From the NCBI GenBank assembly GCA_036785705.1, contig JAWUZG010000015.1, positions 1,302,001 to 1,366,000 on the forward strand: DNA of 64,000 nucleotides, written 5' to 3'. The notes beneath the pieces were generated by a model. It did no database searches, was not told where the DNA came from, and saw nothing but the letters and a program-made list of their open reading frames with translations. The DNA is from Acanthornis magna. Taxonomy: Eukaryota > Chordata > Aves > Passeriformes > Acanthizidae. Below, one piece after another: positions 33,479 to 45,612 of this stretch. The position numbers were made by a program, and so were the translations under genes. Numbering within the stretch: the first letter of the stretch is position 1; every line of letters begins with the position of its first letter.

Positions 33479-34195
33479 TGTCTAGGTTTGAAAGATAGGT
33501 GTCTGCCAAGGAAGGCAGGAACCTCCCTTGGAATAGGGAAAATGACTCCTTTTCCCTCCAAATTATTATAACTTTGAAATTAAGGGGCTCTCAAGCAAAA
33601 GATATGGGAAAAAAAAGGAATAACAGCTCTTTACTAATAGTTAGAGCAAGACAATAATACAGAAACAATGGTTTAAATAGACAAAGTCAGAATACAACCC
33701 TCACCCTGTTAGGGTGGTGCTAGCAGTGCAGTTCAATGGTGCTGCAGTCCCATTGGAGTGATGGATGTGCTCTTGTTGAAATGGTGATCTTGTGGAAAGG
33801 TCTCATCGGTCTCTGGAGGTCCAGTGGTGGCTTCTGAGCTCTTCTCCTCTGGGAATCAGTGGAAAAGGTACCCCGGTGTTCCAGAGTCTCAGTTTATGTG
33901 CAGGTAGGAATGTTCAGTTCCTCCCCTCTGGGCAGGGCATCTCCCAATGGCTGATGGAATCTGTGAGTCACTCCTGAGCCCTCGATGGCCATGAGCAGAG
34001 ATAGCCCCGATGGTGTTAGCAGGGCTGGGTCACTCGTGGGGACATTGATGGCCATGAGCAGAGCTAGCCCCGATGGTGTTAGCAGGGCTGGGTCATGCTG
34101 AACACAAAGAACACTGCCCCACCTGTTTTTAACAGCTTGTGGAGATGGCAATAGAATACAGACTTTTGGTTACACCTTCCATGTAACCTAGGACA
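33479..34195 (-). mobile_element. Solo LTR with 5-bp TSD, 63-bp repeats
   Basis: Minus-strand sister of the LTR at 15785. It starts TGTCTAGG, ends CCTAGGACA, and has a perfect 5-bp TSD CTTCC (33474-33478 and 34196-34200). It has two internal 63-bp units (about 33970-34095), where the sister has three, which accounts for the 61-bp length difference. TTTACT at 33630-33635 matches the sister's AGTAAA. Solo LTR with no internal genes. Confidence 0.93.
33970..34095 (-). repeat. 63-bp tandem repeat x2 inside LTR
   Basis: Two units, each with GATGGTGTTAGCAGGGCTGG, the minus-strand form of the 15885-16073 repeat. Confidence 0.9.
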
Positions 34196-35498
34196 CTTCC
34201 TTTGCATACTGGCTTGGTGCAGGAAGTAATTATTTCAAGTATCCCAGTACCTGAACTTTACTAGGATCACTGGGAGCATCTCTTGAGGTTCTGAAAGCCT
34301 TCCTCATTGTCCATAGAGTTAAACCCTTCTACCTGCAAAGCCTGGTTTAGCTGATAAATAGCTCACTGTAGGAAGGCACCAGGTCACACTGCACAAACCT
34401 GTGGCATCTTCCAGCACCCCTTGTTGCTTTTTACCTTCAAGGTTTCCCTGACCAGCTTTCCCAATGCCTTTAGAGGCAGCTGGGAACCTCAGAGTGAAAT
34501 CCCTGGCTGGTGTGGGATCCTGCAGCTCCTGGGCCCAAAGCATTCCCGCTTGGACCAAGAGTTAAGAGCATGGCTGAACTTCCCAGTGTCATGTTCCATA
34601 TTTACTGTTAGCAGTGGTGATAGACAAAAAGCCCTCAATATTGGGTCAGTCCAAAACAGAGAGGGTCTAAATAACAAAGATTTTTGCTTAGATTGGCATC
34701 TTAGAAATGGTTATGGAAAATTGCAGCTATTCCTTGCAGGAGGCAAGAGGCAGAAGTAACATAACTTTTATTACTGGTCTCAGTCCAGCACTTTTCCCTC
34801 AAAGCATCAGCCTGTTCCCTCCTTGGTTCATTTGCTTTTAATGTGCTCTGGAGTCACAGGGCCACTGGAGAAAGCTCAGAGATCCACCCCTCCTTCTGCT
34901 GCGATTTTATGTTCACCTATTGAATGCTTTAATTTCTCAAGCATTTCTTCTCTTGTATTTTATAAATGCATCAACTTTCCTGATATTATTGGCTGATTAA
35001 ATCCTGTTCCCATGCCAGGCAGAGCAGGCAGCTCCTTCTCCTTCTCCCAGCCAGGGCTGGGTCTGCTTCTCTACCCTGTGGCTCTGCTATCAGGTGCTGT
35101 TTTCCTAGGACAGGCTGGGAGTGAAATCAGAATTCCCTCTCGGAAGTCCACACCGACATCCTGCTCCTGCTCTGCCAGGGAGGAGAGCAGGAACCCCAGG
35201 CCAGGCACAGAGAAGTCCCTGTCAGGAGGGACACTGTCACTGCACAATTCCCTGCTGCAGGCCACTCCAGCCAGGCACTGGCAGGGCAGGGAAGATGCTC
35301 TTGCAAGGCTGGACTGAATAGAAACACAATTTGTCTCCTGGGTCAGCAAAACAGGTCCAGGATGAGCCAAATTTTTGTGTTCAGAGGGAGATTTGAAACT
35401 TGACCAGGATGCCCAGTTCCACATTTAACGCAGAGTGTGAACAAGTGGGGGATGCCACCAGCCACAGCCACTGCTCAGCCTTTAGTGCTGCACTCCAG
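34196..35498. other. Unique sequence, no gene found
   Basis: AT-rich near 34870-35000, otherwise mixed. No recognisable repeat or gene. Confidence 0.5.
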
Positions 35499-35582
35499 CT
35501 GTGCCCAAACATCTGTGCCCAAGTGTCTGTGCCCAAACATCTGTGCCCAACTGTCTGTGCCCAAACATCTGTGCCCAAACAT
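35499..35582. repeat. 14-bp minisatellite x6
   Basis: The unit CTGTGCCCAAACAT alternates with variants ending AAGTGT or AACTGT. The order is standard, variant, standard, variant, standard, standard, which suggests expansion of a 28-bp dimer. Confidence 0.95.
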
Positions 35583-35805
35583 TTGGCCCCACATGCCAGG
35601 GTCCCTGTTCACAACTGCAGAGGGTGTCCAAGGACGATTTTTTGGGTAGGAAAGTTTTTAGTTGTTCTTTGGCCATTTGCAAGATGAAAACCAAGTGTGA
35701 CGCACCACCTCAGCTCATTTCCCAGCAGGTTCAGTGTGTGTGATGTGTGTTTAGAGCCAGGGAGTGCCTGTGGCTGGAAAAACAACCGTAACTGCTCCTG
35801 CCATG

Positions 35806-35952
35806 GAGTCATGGAATGGGTTGGGTGGGAAGGGACCTGAAAGCTCATCCAGTGCCACCCCTGCCATGGGCAGGGACTCCTCCCACTGTCCCAGGTTGCT
35901 CCAAGCCCTGTCCAGCCTGGCCTTGGACACTGCCAGGGATCCAGGGGCACAT
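35806..35952 (-). mobile_element. CR1 LINE 3'-end fragment
   Basis: GAGTCATGGAATGGGTTGGG, GAAGGGACCTGAAAGCTCAT, GCCATGGGCAGGGACTCCTC and CTTGGACACTGCCAGGGATC form a typical antisense CR1 tail, 5'-truncated. Confidence 0.9.
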
Positions 35953-37082
35953 CCCTGCCATCCACAGAGTTATTGATTCTGTTTGTTGGAGTGAAAGGTG
36001 GGACATGAAATATCTGAAATATGATTTTTGCAAGATCTGAAGTTCCTTACAGTACCTCTCAGAGCTGTCTGGGACATAGAATCCGATAAGATTTTCCGTA
36101 ATTTCAGAAAAAACCAAATGGCCCTCTCTGACTCACAAATAGCACCCCAAATCACCAACTTTTCTGCAATGAGAAGCTTGAACAAGACCTCTTCACTTGG
36201 GTCTGTTGAAATGTTTTTAAACAGATGGTTAAAAATATGGTTAAATGGTGAAATAAATGGTTAAATAAATGGTTAGTGTTTAATAAGTGGTTTAATGGCT
36301 GGTTTTAAATAGATCTGTAACTGAGGCTTTTGAAATTCATGTTCATATAGGAAAAGCAGAGTTTTTTGCTTAGAAAATACTGAAATGCAGTATTATTTTA
36401 ACTTCACAGTATATTGTGGTTAATGTGATTGGAAAAGCTAATTGACAATGTCCCTTTCCCCTGAACAGTTTTGGTTGCAGTAAGTGGTATTTACGCCATG
36501 GAAAAGATTTAATGGAAAACCTCCAGGTAGATCCAGCTGGATTTCTACAAAAAAAGGAGCAAGCAAAACTTTCAATTTTTAGCAATAAATTCTCTGTGAT
36601 TTGGGTTTTGAATGCAGCTCCGCTCCAGATTCAGAAGTGTAAGTGTGTATATAAAGTACAGATACCAGGAAACAGAATATTCTGTCTGATATCTGCTCAC
36701 CTGGGCAGGAATATTTCACATCCAAAGAGAAACAAGGAGAGGAATAGCCTGAAATTCCCAAGAGTTTTGCCTTAAGAGCTTTAATGTGGGATTTAGGAAT
36801 TTCAAATTCAGGTTTCTGGGCTGAAGTGAGCAAAAGAGTTTAAATCTTACAAGTTTCGGGTCTTTAATGATGTTTGGTCACCAGGTAAATCCTGACTAGT
36901 GCAGGTTGGTACCTTGATTTTGTCCAGGCTTAAAAGGAGTTGGATAAAGCAGGAAGTTTCTTTCTGGGAAACAAAAACTTTGCTTTTTGAAAAAACTACC
37001 CAATTTCTAGTGCGGATAGAAAGTGCAAGGTTTTAGAGTTTTGTAGCAAAATTATTTCTGGTCAACTACAGCTGAGCATGGC
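35953..37082. other. AT-rich unique sequence
   Basis: It includes AAATGGTTAAATA-type short repeats at about 36225-36300. No gene is supported. Confidence 0.5.
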
Positions 37083-37122
37083 TATTATTATTATCATTAT
37101 TATTATTATTATTATTATTTAT
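37083..37122. repeat. (ATT)n microsatellite
   Basis: ATT units with one ATC interruption near 37094. Confidence 0.92.
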
Positions 37123-38389
37123 TTTTCTTCCTTCAATTCATTTATTTGCAAAACCCTTCTCCTGTTTTAGAGATCCAAACATAATCTGAAATTAGGAATA
37201 TAATAAAATATCAGACAGTTCAAATTACTTGGGTTCATATTTTGGATTTCCTGAACTACCAGACCTAACTCTTAGGAAATCCAAACAGCCCTTGAAATAC
37301 CTCCTAAGAGAAGAAGAACATGGGGGAAAAAAAGCCCATGAAGTGAAATCCAAGGAGGGAAGACAAAATAAAGTTCAAAAATTATATTCCTTTTCCCCTC
37401 TCAATTCCTTCAGTCACCTGAGAGCCACAGATGCCGCCGCAGGGAGGAGGAAATGCAGAAATGCAGTTATCCCTCTGCTCTGCCGCAGAAAAGGATTAAA
37501 AAATGGGCTTAACACAGAAACCTGAATAATTTGCAGAATATGAGAGCAGGGCTTTGAGGACACTCCAGCATGGGCAGCACCTGAAGTGAAGTTCAGGAAA
37601 AATGACTTTCCTTTGAAATTTTATTTGCCTTATTGTAAACAGCTAGTGACAAATTCATTTTAAAAATTGTGAAAAAAAAAGAAGTCCTGCCAGGAAGCAC
37701 TTAAGTCAGCTGGAATATTTCTCCCCTGATAACTCCCAGTTATCCATTTTCCTGTGCTTCTGCCTCACTGTGGCCCTGGAAGAAAATAACCCTGGCTGCT
37801 CAATAAATAATAACGCCGTAGAATTTTAAAACAAGAAACTATTATTAAAGTTACAAATCTTTGTGGTCTTTATATCGTTAATAAAACATTTATCTATTAA
37901 TAATGGATATTGTTTCTACCCAACTCCTGCTTTAAATGGGAAAAAAAGCGACATAAAATGAATGGCGATTGGAAAATTGCCAATATTTCCTTGCCCTCCC
38001 CAGCCAAGGCTGACAAAAGCAGTTCCATTGATAAAGTGCTTGTCATTTACAAAGGTTTAAAAATTTTAACAGCCTCACGTAAATTGAGGGCTCTGTGCTT
38101 GGCCTTGGGGCCACAAGCAGCCGGAATTAATCGGGAGCGGCTGCAGGAATAGGAGCTGTGGCTGCAAGCCCTGCTCGTGGTTAATGGGGCACGGTGCTCA
38201 CATCAGGCCAGCTCTGGATTTCCTGTGAAGCACTCCAGGACACCTGGGGGCAGCTGTTGCTGCAGCGTTTGGCAGCTGGAGCGATCCTAAAGCAATAACA
38301 ATGTGCTGTGAAGAGGCTGATGGTCATTTCTGAGTCACAGGAGAAATAAAAATATGGATATGGGGTGGGCAAGGAGCTGTGTGTGAGCT
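37123..38389. other. AT-rich unique sequence
   Basis: Contains several AATAAA-like words and poly(A) stretches (37320-37335, 37665-37682) without LINE or LTR structure, and AATAATAACG-type sequence around 37800-37900. No gene. Confidence 0.45.
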
Positions 38390-38512
38390 TAAATTTTTGT
38401 ATTTTCCTATTTTTCTATGTTTCTATTTTTCTAATTTTATTTTTCTATATTTCTATTTAAAAAAAAATATAATATTTATCTATTTATTTATTTATTTATT
38501 TATCTTTTTTGG
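38390..38512. repeat. T-rich tract and (TTTA)n
   Basis: Irregular TTTTTCTAT units, a run of A, then (TTTA)n at about 38478-38505. It lies directly 5' of a sense CR1 piece. Confidence 0.9.
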
Positions 38513-38517
38513 GGTTT

Positions 38518-38726
38518 GGATATCAGGAAAGGTTCTTCCCCCAGAGGGTGCTGGGCACTGCCCAGGCTCCCCAGGGAATGGGCACAGCCCCAGAGCTCCA
38601 GGAGCATTTGGACAGAGCTCTCAGGGATGCCCAGGGTGGGATTGTTGGGGTGTCTGTGCAGGGCCAGGAGCTGGGCTGGATGATCCTGGGGGTTCTTCCA
38701 GCTCAGGATATTCCATGATTCTGTGA
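38518..38726 (+). mobile_element. CR1 3' end, second subfamily
   Basis: TATCAGGAAAGGTTCTTCCC, GGGATTGTTGGGGTGTCTGT and GCTCAGGATATTCCATGATT match the copies at 8467 and 20399. It is little diverged. Confidence 0.9.
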
Positions 38727-39689
38727 AGTCTGTCTATGTAGGTGAATATAACTGTGAATCTTGGGATGGGAACGATGTACGAGGGAAATTCATTCCTCTG
38801 TGTTCCTCAAAGATGTGGAAAATGGACAGGAATTTCCATCTCCCTGAGCTGGGACACATTTTCCAGGGACCTCTCTTAAGGCAGACTTGGCAGATGCCAC
38901 GTGGGCCCCATCAATTCCGTGTTTCTGAGCACGGGGAGTGTCCCAAGGTACACACCCCAGCCACTCCTCCCCTGTGTTCCCATCTGTCCCGCTGGCACTG
39001 TCCCTGTGCCCGCAGTGGGACAGGACCATATGGCTCCCGTGATTTCCCAGGAAATGGGGCAGTGTGGGGGAATTCAGTGGGAGGAATTCAGCGCTTTGGG
39101 GTTTGTGTGCATAAGGAGCACTGCAACTCCTGAAATATCTGACCCACCGGACAGGCAGGAAAACTCCAGAAACTCAAATGTCCTCATTGGAGAACCCGGG
39201 GGGGACCTGCTCCAAGGTGTCCTGCACGCCACGGGGACACGGCTGTGGGAGCAGAGCACTGCAGTGCTCCATGGCAGCCTCATCCAGCAGCCCACAATCC
39301 CAGGATTTAGGGGATGAAGATGGCATTGGGAATTATCCTTCCTCTCCTCTCCCTGCACAGCCCAGTGAGGAGCAGGGCCCAGTGGGCTGATCCTGCTGGA
39401 GGTACTGGTGACACATCCCTGTGCTGCTCCTGCCTTTTAATGAGTGGGAGCTGCTGGAGTGTCCTGCCCTTTGCTGCTGCTCGGGAACATCCATCCCATT
39501 GTCTGGGCAGGATAATTGCAGAGGGCTGGCAGCCCTGCACTCAAAATAGCAGCCTGACCCAAATGAGAACATTTCCCATGTGGCTGAAAGTGTCTTGTTT
39601 TCTCTCTCAGAAAAAAATAGGAATAGGGGATTTTTTTTTTTTTTAAGGAAACATTCAAGTGTTGGTTTCGAAGTGCTAAACACCCACAG
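38727..39689. other. Unique sequence with T-run
   Basis: A run of about 15 T lies at 39631-39645. I see no gene or known element. Confidence 0.5.
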
Positions 39690-39930
39690 TTCTCTCAGCC
39701 GCTCCTCATCAGACTTGTGCTCCAGACACTTCTCCAGCTCTGAGCTGGGGGGCTCAGCCTGGAGAAAAGGAGGCTCGGGGGGAACCTTGTGGCTCTGCAC
39801 AACTCCCTGTGCAGACAGGAGGGGACAGCTCGGGGGGATCGGGCTGTGCTCCCAGGGAACAGAGACAGGATGAGAGGAAATGCCCCAAGTTACACCGGGG
39901 AAGTTTAGATGGGAGGATAATTCCCTGCAT
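39690..39930 (+). mobile_element. CR1 fragment with inverted 5' part
   Basis: The right part (about 39749-39930) is sense CR1: CTCAGCCTGGAGAAAAGGAG, TTGTGGCTCTGCACAACTCC, GCTCCCAGGGAACAGAGACA. The left part (39690-39748) is antisense CR1 from just upstream of that region: on the minus strand it reads TCTGGAGCACAAGTCTGATG and AGGAGCGGCTGAGAGAACTG. This head-to-head arrangement of neighbouring parts suggests a 5' inversion made during reverse transcription. The 3' terminus is missing, so two separate fragments remain possible. Confidence 0.7.
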
Positions 39931-41279
39931 ATCCCTAATTCAAACTCCCCGAGTGCACCCAGCAGTGCCACCCCACTCCGTGCCCGAGGGCATCCAGGGT
40001 TCAGCATGGCTGGAAGGACAGGGGCTCAGGCAGGACAGTCCTCTGACCACCAGGACCAGGGCAGCCCCTTTCCCACATCACAGTGCTATTCCTGGGAGTC
40101 ACATCACACCCTCATGGTTCCTGTGTCTAGTTTCACTGGAGGAACCTCATCAGCGGCTGATTGATTAAAAACCCTCAAAATGCAAACACCCCGAGGAGCA
40201 CATCTGGAGGAAAACCAACTCTGAGATGTTTCCTCATGGTGTTTCACACCAGAGCACTCAGCTGGCAGCTCTGCACTGCTCCCTTTGCAGAGCTGACCCT
40301 TCCCAGGGCTCTGGTGTCCTTTTCTCCAGAGCAGCAAATACGTCGTGCCCTGCTAATTGCTGTGCTACAGCCGTGGGTGGCACAGGGTGACCATGAAGGA
40401 TGGAGTGTAAGCTCTGGAGGTGGATCTGATGGGAAGATTCATGTTTGCAGTGCAGCAGGAACATTCTGGTGACATCCCCTGCTGCAGTGCCTGGCAGCTG
40501 CTGGCTTTTCCCTCCACAGTTTGGAGGAGTGTCCCTCTCCTGTGGCTCAGTGCCTGGCGTGGTCCAGACACAACACAAACTGAGCTCTCTGAGGAATAAT
40601 GATGAAACTGTGCCTAACATGCCTTTGCTGCTGCTGCAGATGGGCCTGGGGACACTCCAGGTTATCCACAATCCCATTAGGAATCGGCCTGTGGAATCAG
40701 ACTGAAGTAGGGGGGGTTTGTGGTCATATCTGCGCTTTGAGGCACTCTGTGTTCAGGACATTGGTACCTGTGCTTCAAATGTCTCCATCCAGATGTTCAT
40801 GAGAAATCAAAGTGCTGGAGTCAGATCAATGCCAGCTGAGGTGCCATTAAAGCTGTGTGGCCTCCCCTGTGACAGCATTCCGGTGACAGCTGGGGAATGG
40901 GTAGTGACAAATTATTGTTGGTGACACACTGAGGCTGAAATGCCTCTGCCTCAGGAGGAGGGGGAGGGCTGGGCTCCTGCCCTCTCTGAGGACATGAAAC
41001 CACGAAGGAAAGTTAGTGTGGCTCCTTTAGGAGCAAAAAAGGTGCTAAATTCATCTTTTCCTCCAAGGTATGATGTCCCTAGAAGATGTAACCCCCAGCT
41101 GGACAGCATTTGGAATGAGTGCGGTGCAGACAGTGCATGAGGCAGCAGAGGGAGAGGGCAGAGCATCTGTGCAGAGGGAACTGGCAGGGCCAGGGCAGGG
41201 CTGGGCCAAAAGCACAGTTTGTTTCTGCATAAACACCACGGGGGAGAGAAGGATGCAAACTCAGATCTGTAACTAAAGT
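39931..41279. other. Unique sequence, no gene found
   Basis: Mixed composition. Open frames up to 139 codons without a domain. Confidence 0.5.
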
Positions 41280-41375
41280 TGAAGTTGTGGAGTGGAACAA
41301 TGGAACAGCTTCGGGGGTTGGAACGAGGTGAGCTTTAAGGTCTCTTCCAACCCAAGCCATTCCATGATCCTAAAT
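41280..41375 (+). mobile_element. CR1 3' tail
   Basis: GGTTGGAACGAGGTGAGCTT and TAAGGTCTCTTCCAACCCAA lead to CCATTCCATGATCC. It sits just upstream of another sense CR1 tail. Confidence 0.82.
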
Positions 41376-41404
41376 TCTTACACGGACAGGTAGTGATAGA
41401 ACGA

Positions 41405-41628
41405 TGGGAAAAGGTTTGAAAGAAAAAGGGATTTAGATGTTTGGAAGGAATTCTTGCCTGTGAGGGTGGGCAGGCCCTGGCACAGGTGCCCAGAGAAGCT
41501 GTGGATCCCTAGCAGTGTCCGAGGTTGGATGGAGTTTGGAGCAGCCTGGGATAGTGGAAGGTTTGGGGTTGGAACGAGATGAGCTTTAAGGTCCCTCCTA
41601 ACCCAATCCATTCTATGACTCTGTGAAA
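41405..41628 (+). mobile_element. CR1 3' fragment, sense
   Basis: GTGAGGGTGGGCAGGCCCTG, GTGCCCAGAGAAGCTGTGGA, TGGAGCAGCCTGGGATAGTG and GAGCTTTAAGGTCCCTCCTA are followed by CTATGACTCTGTGA. The CCCTGCCCATGGCAGG block is missing, a small internal deletion relative to the copies at 28610 and 45340. Confidence 0.88.
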
Positions 41629-42487
41629 TAAGCATCAGGAACCCAGGAATTGATTAAAGTGTAAGGGAAGTAGAGAAATATGTCACATCCAGATTGTTAA
41701 GGACTGTAAATCCTCAATAAGTTCCCATCATTGGAGCACAGAATTGTGGTGATGTTTATTCCTACAGATTAAGCAAAGAGAGTTTTAAAGAAGCCATGGC
41801 GAGCTTTGTTTCTTTTTTCACTTTTCACTAATTTCCTCTTGGCTCTTGGGAGGACTGATACTGCTGAGGATGCAGTGAGGAGCAAACCAATGAGTTCAGT
41901 TTTTGTTCCTGGCCTCGTGTTCCTTGGCTTTCCACCCCTAGCCTGGGGGATGTTTACAAGCTCAGAAATCATTTTTACCTTGAAATGGATCAGTTAAAAA
42001 TTAACACAGTGGTAACTAACTTTGAAAGGATTAAATTAGAAGTACTGCTCAAGAAATGTAAAGTCAGAGCACGCCTATAATATCATGGCGAGCTGTTTTA
42101 TGTTCTTAAATTATTTTTTTTAATTAAATTTGCCTCTTTAAAAATAATTTTGCTTCTACAGTGTTATCTAGATGTTTTACTCTGCTGTGGAGGAGCAGAG
42201 AGAAGCTGGAGCAAACAAATCAACTATTGCATATAAGCACACAAACACACACTTCCCTTCCAGGTTTATCCTGTGGAATTGCTTTGGCCCTTTGGAAAGC
42301 CTTTTGACTTATGCTGAACGTTCACCTTTCCAGAGAATATATAGCAATCAAATATCTTCTTCCAGAGCATTTGCCTCTGCTCCAGGCGCTGGGATGAGCT
42401 GGGGTGAGCCCTTGACACCATCAGTGCCCCTCCCACTGCTGTTCCCCATGAACAGAAGGTTCCTGGGGGGAGACAGTGTTTATTGCT
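41629..42487. other. AT-rich unique sequence
   Basis: No repeats recognised apart from a short CACACAAACACACAC run near 42238. No gene. Confidence 0.5.
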
Positions 42488-42802
42488 GATATAATATATA
42501 ATACGCTATATATATATAAAAATATAAAAATATATAAAATATGTAATATGTAATATAGAATATGTAATATATAATAAATATAATCAATATAATATATTAT
42601 AATAAAGATAATAAATGTAATACAATATATTATAATTAATATAATATAATATAACGTAATGTAATGCAATACAATATAATGTAATATAATATAATAACAT
42701 ATAACATATAACATCACATAATATATAATAGATTCTAGATTCTGGATTCTAGATTCTAGATTCTAGATTCTATATATATAATAGTGTATATTGCCGATAT
42801 AT
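42488..42802. repeat. AT-rich repeat with heptamer array
   Basis: Over 300 bp of irregular (TATAA)n/(AATAT)n sequence. Within it, 42731-42772 is six perfect-length GATTCTA heptamers (one GATTCTG). The TCTAGA junctions are palindromic. Confidence 0.95.
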
Positions 42803-43533
42803 TCAGCTGATCAGCTTCTGCTGAATGCAAATCATTCTGGGGATAAAGTGTATTATTAAAGCAGAAAAACCCCACTGAATGAGTTATAAGGTTCTGGGGA
42901 GGTTTCCCGTGCAGGACAGCTCGAGAGGCAGCACCTGCGAGAGGCTGCTATGAAATAATCCACTTTCTGCAGCTCCCCAGCCACGTTATCCCAGGCTGCT
43001 CATCAAGGAGTTAACAGAGAGATGTGTAAATTCCCAGAAGTTCCAGCTGTGGCTCCAGGAGGGGAGGGGTAGCTTGGGGAGGATGATCTTATCCTTCCTG
43101 CAAAATCAGGGAGCTTATCCTTGGAGCAGAGGAGCGCAGAGGGCTCGGTGTCCTGAGGAGCAGGGATGAGCTGCTGGGGATGGAGGCGCAGCCTGAGGCT
43201 GATCCATGTGGGAAAGTGCTTTGGAGTCGGCAGAAAAGGGGTGCAGGGGGCTCATCCTGCGCTTTCTGCTCTTTGGGGCACTTGAAACCCTCTGAGAGGG
43301 GCCAGGAGCTCAGAGCAGCGGAAAAGCAGCCCTAAAGCACCAACGGAGGGATCAGCCATGTGTGTGTGCTGGGGCAGTGTCCATGGGGCCATCCCAGCCA
43401 TGTCACCTGGGCTGAGCTCCTGAGGGAGTGGGGCAGGGGGACAGCTACTCCTAAACCACACCCAGGGATTTGTGGGGGCTCTGCAGGATGAGAAAACACC
43501 AGATTTTGAGGAGGTTTTTAATATGAGTGTATG
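42803..43533. other. Unique sequence, no gene found
   Basis: GC-rich after 42900. No element is recognised. Confidence 0.5.
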
Positions 43534-43687
43534 AAAATCACAGAATCATAGAATGGCCCAGGCTGGAAAGGACCTCCAAGATTATTCTGTTCCAACCCCC
43601 TGCCATGGGCAGGGACACCTTCCACTAGCCCAGGCTGCCCCAAACCCCATCCAGCCTGGCCTTGGGCACTTCCAGGCCTGGGAGATG
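43534..43687 (-). mobile_element. CR1 LINE 3'-end fragment
   Basis: It begins AAAATCACAGAATCATAGAA and continues GGAAAGGACCTCCAAGATTA, GCCATGGGCAGGGACACCTT and CTTGGGCACTTCCAGGCCTG. It keeps the two octamer-like terminal repeats better than other copies. Confidence 0.92.
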
Positions 43688-45339
43688 AGGAGGTTTATGG
43701 TTTCTGACTGTGATTCTCCCCCTCTTCCCTCCAGCACTTGCTGCTGACTCAGCTCCAAGAGCCTCGTTTCACACACCTCTTTGCTTCCACACCCATTTCC
43801 CTCCCTGTCTGTGCCATGACACCAGCCCCCACAACTCCCAGGTTTTTATTCAGGCACAGGAACCTCTGAGCAGGCTGAGGAGAAGGGATCTCCTCCCAGC
43901 CAAGGGCAGCTCGTGTCTGCTGAGCGCCAGTGGAACGGGAACACTCCATATGCCACCCTTGCTGGGCCAGGAGCTGCCCCTCAGTGCTCTCACCTGACCT
44001 AAGTTTATCTGCAGGGTTTACAGTGGGTTTTAGCTGCACTCCACTCCCTGAAAACGCCTGGCCATGGCCCCAGCTTTCCCCATCCCCATGGAGCTCTGCA
44101 GATCCAGCAGTGGGATGCACCCAACAGCAGCGATTTTCCCAGGGTGGGTCTTTCTCCATGCAGGGAACACCATAAACCTTCTCCTGCTGCTCTCCTTTTG
44201 GTTTCCTTCCTCCCTCCCAGCTCTCCTGACCCTTGGGAGGGCTCAGGATATCCCTGTGCCTCAGCAGTGGGATCAGCTTGGCTCCTCCACTCAGGCTCCT
44301 CTCAGAAATTCAGAATTGCAGGCACAGCCCATCTCCAGCTCGGAATTCTAGGAAGCAAATTTTGCCCAATAAAGGCATCGATCAGGCGCCCTGTGCATGT
44401 TCTCAGCGCTGTTAACAAAACCATCACATAAGCACTTCTTCAAATCTCTGCTCAGATATTGCTCCCAAAATCTCAGCTGCAAGGAGCACAAAGAGCCCTT
44501 TGGTGCTGCAGCTCCCTGCCCCTCTCCCAGCTCCACCTTGGCTCTGCTTTCCCCAAAGCTCTGCGGAGGTTTGGGACTGGGGGGAGCAACTGGAGGAGAG
44601 CAGGCTGCAGCTTCTGCATTGGGAATCCATAAAGCAGGGGAAGAATTTGGGGGAATGGGAGTGAGTTTGCAATGGGCAGCAGGAAAATGAGGGTCTGGGT
44701 AGGGCTGTGCAGAGCGAGGAGGGGCAGGGTGGGAGCAGCCTGTGTTCCATGAGGGAATAAGCAGAATTCCAGCCTGTCCTCCGTGTGTCTGCCTCCAGAA
44801 AATGCAAACTGCTGCTTCTTCCCCACAGCAGATTCTCTGTACATGAATTATTTTGATAGTTTTTTTGATTGAAAAAGTATCTTAACATAGAATAATTCCA
44901 GAAGAGAAAGCAAAGGCTGGTTTACATTGCAGGCTGCAGTAAAAAAGACGGATAGAGGATGTCACCAAAAAAAATCAAAAAGGGGGAAACACTTCTAAAA
45001 AGCCAATAGTTTTTCATAAAATCTTTCATGTTCTACTAAAGGCCATTTTTCAACCAAATGATTCTTTGCCTTGTCCTAGGCTTGAAAAATGTTAAGCAGC
45101 ATCTCCCAAGGCCACGCTGGAGAAGCTGGCAGGGAAGGGGAGCAACTGCATTTCACTGAGGGGGCTCCCAGCCCCAGGGGCTGTCCCTGGGATCACTTTT
45201 GGGATATTTCATGCTCTCAGTTCTTGCCTTTAAGTTCAGTTTTGCCTCAGAAATTTTTGGTGCTGCTCCTATTTTTATGTCCATGTTACTCTTACGAGTG
45301 GGTGGTTATTGACATGTTGGACTTGTCACAAGGGCATGG
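43688..45339. other. Unique sequence, no gene found
   Basis: GC-moderate. Antisense open frames up to 154 codons (near 44424-44888) have no domain and overlap plus-strand frames. Confidence 0.5.
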
Positions 45340-45612
45340 AGGGAATGGAGAGGAGGGAAAGGCCTTAGGGTGGAGGAGGGCAGGGTTAGATGGGAAGGAA
45401 TTGTTCCCTGTGAGGGTGGGCAGGCTCTGGCACAGGTGCCCAGAGAAGCTGTGGCTGCCCCTGGATCCCTGGCAGTGTCCCAGGCCAGGGTGGACAGGGC
45501 TTGGAGCAGCCTGGGATAGTGGGAGGTGTCCCTGCCATGGCAGGGGTGGCACTGGATGAGCTTTAATGTCCTTCCACCCCAAACCACGGATTCCATGATT
45601 CTGTGGTTCCAC
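45340..45612 (+). mobile_element. CR1 3' fragment, sense
   Basis: GTGAGGGTGGGCAGGCTCTG, GTGCCCAGAGAAGCTGTGGC, CTTGGAGCAGCCTGGGATAG and CACTGGATGAGCTTTAATGT run to a CCATGATTCTGTGGTTCC end. It lacks coding sequence. A 303-codon antisense frame runs through it and is not a gene. Confidence 0.92.
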
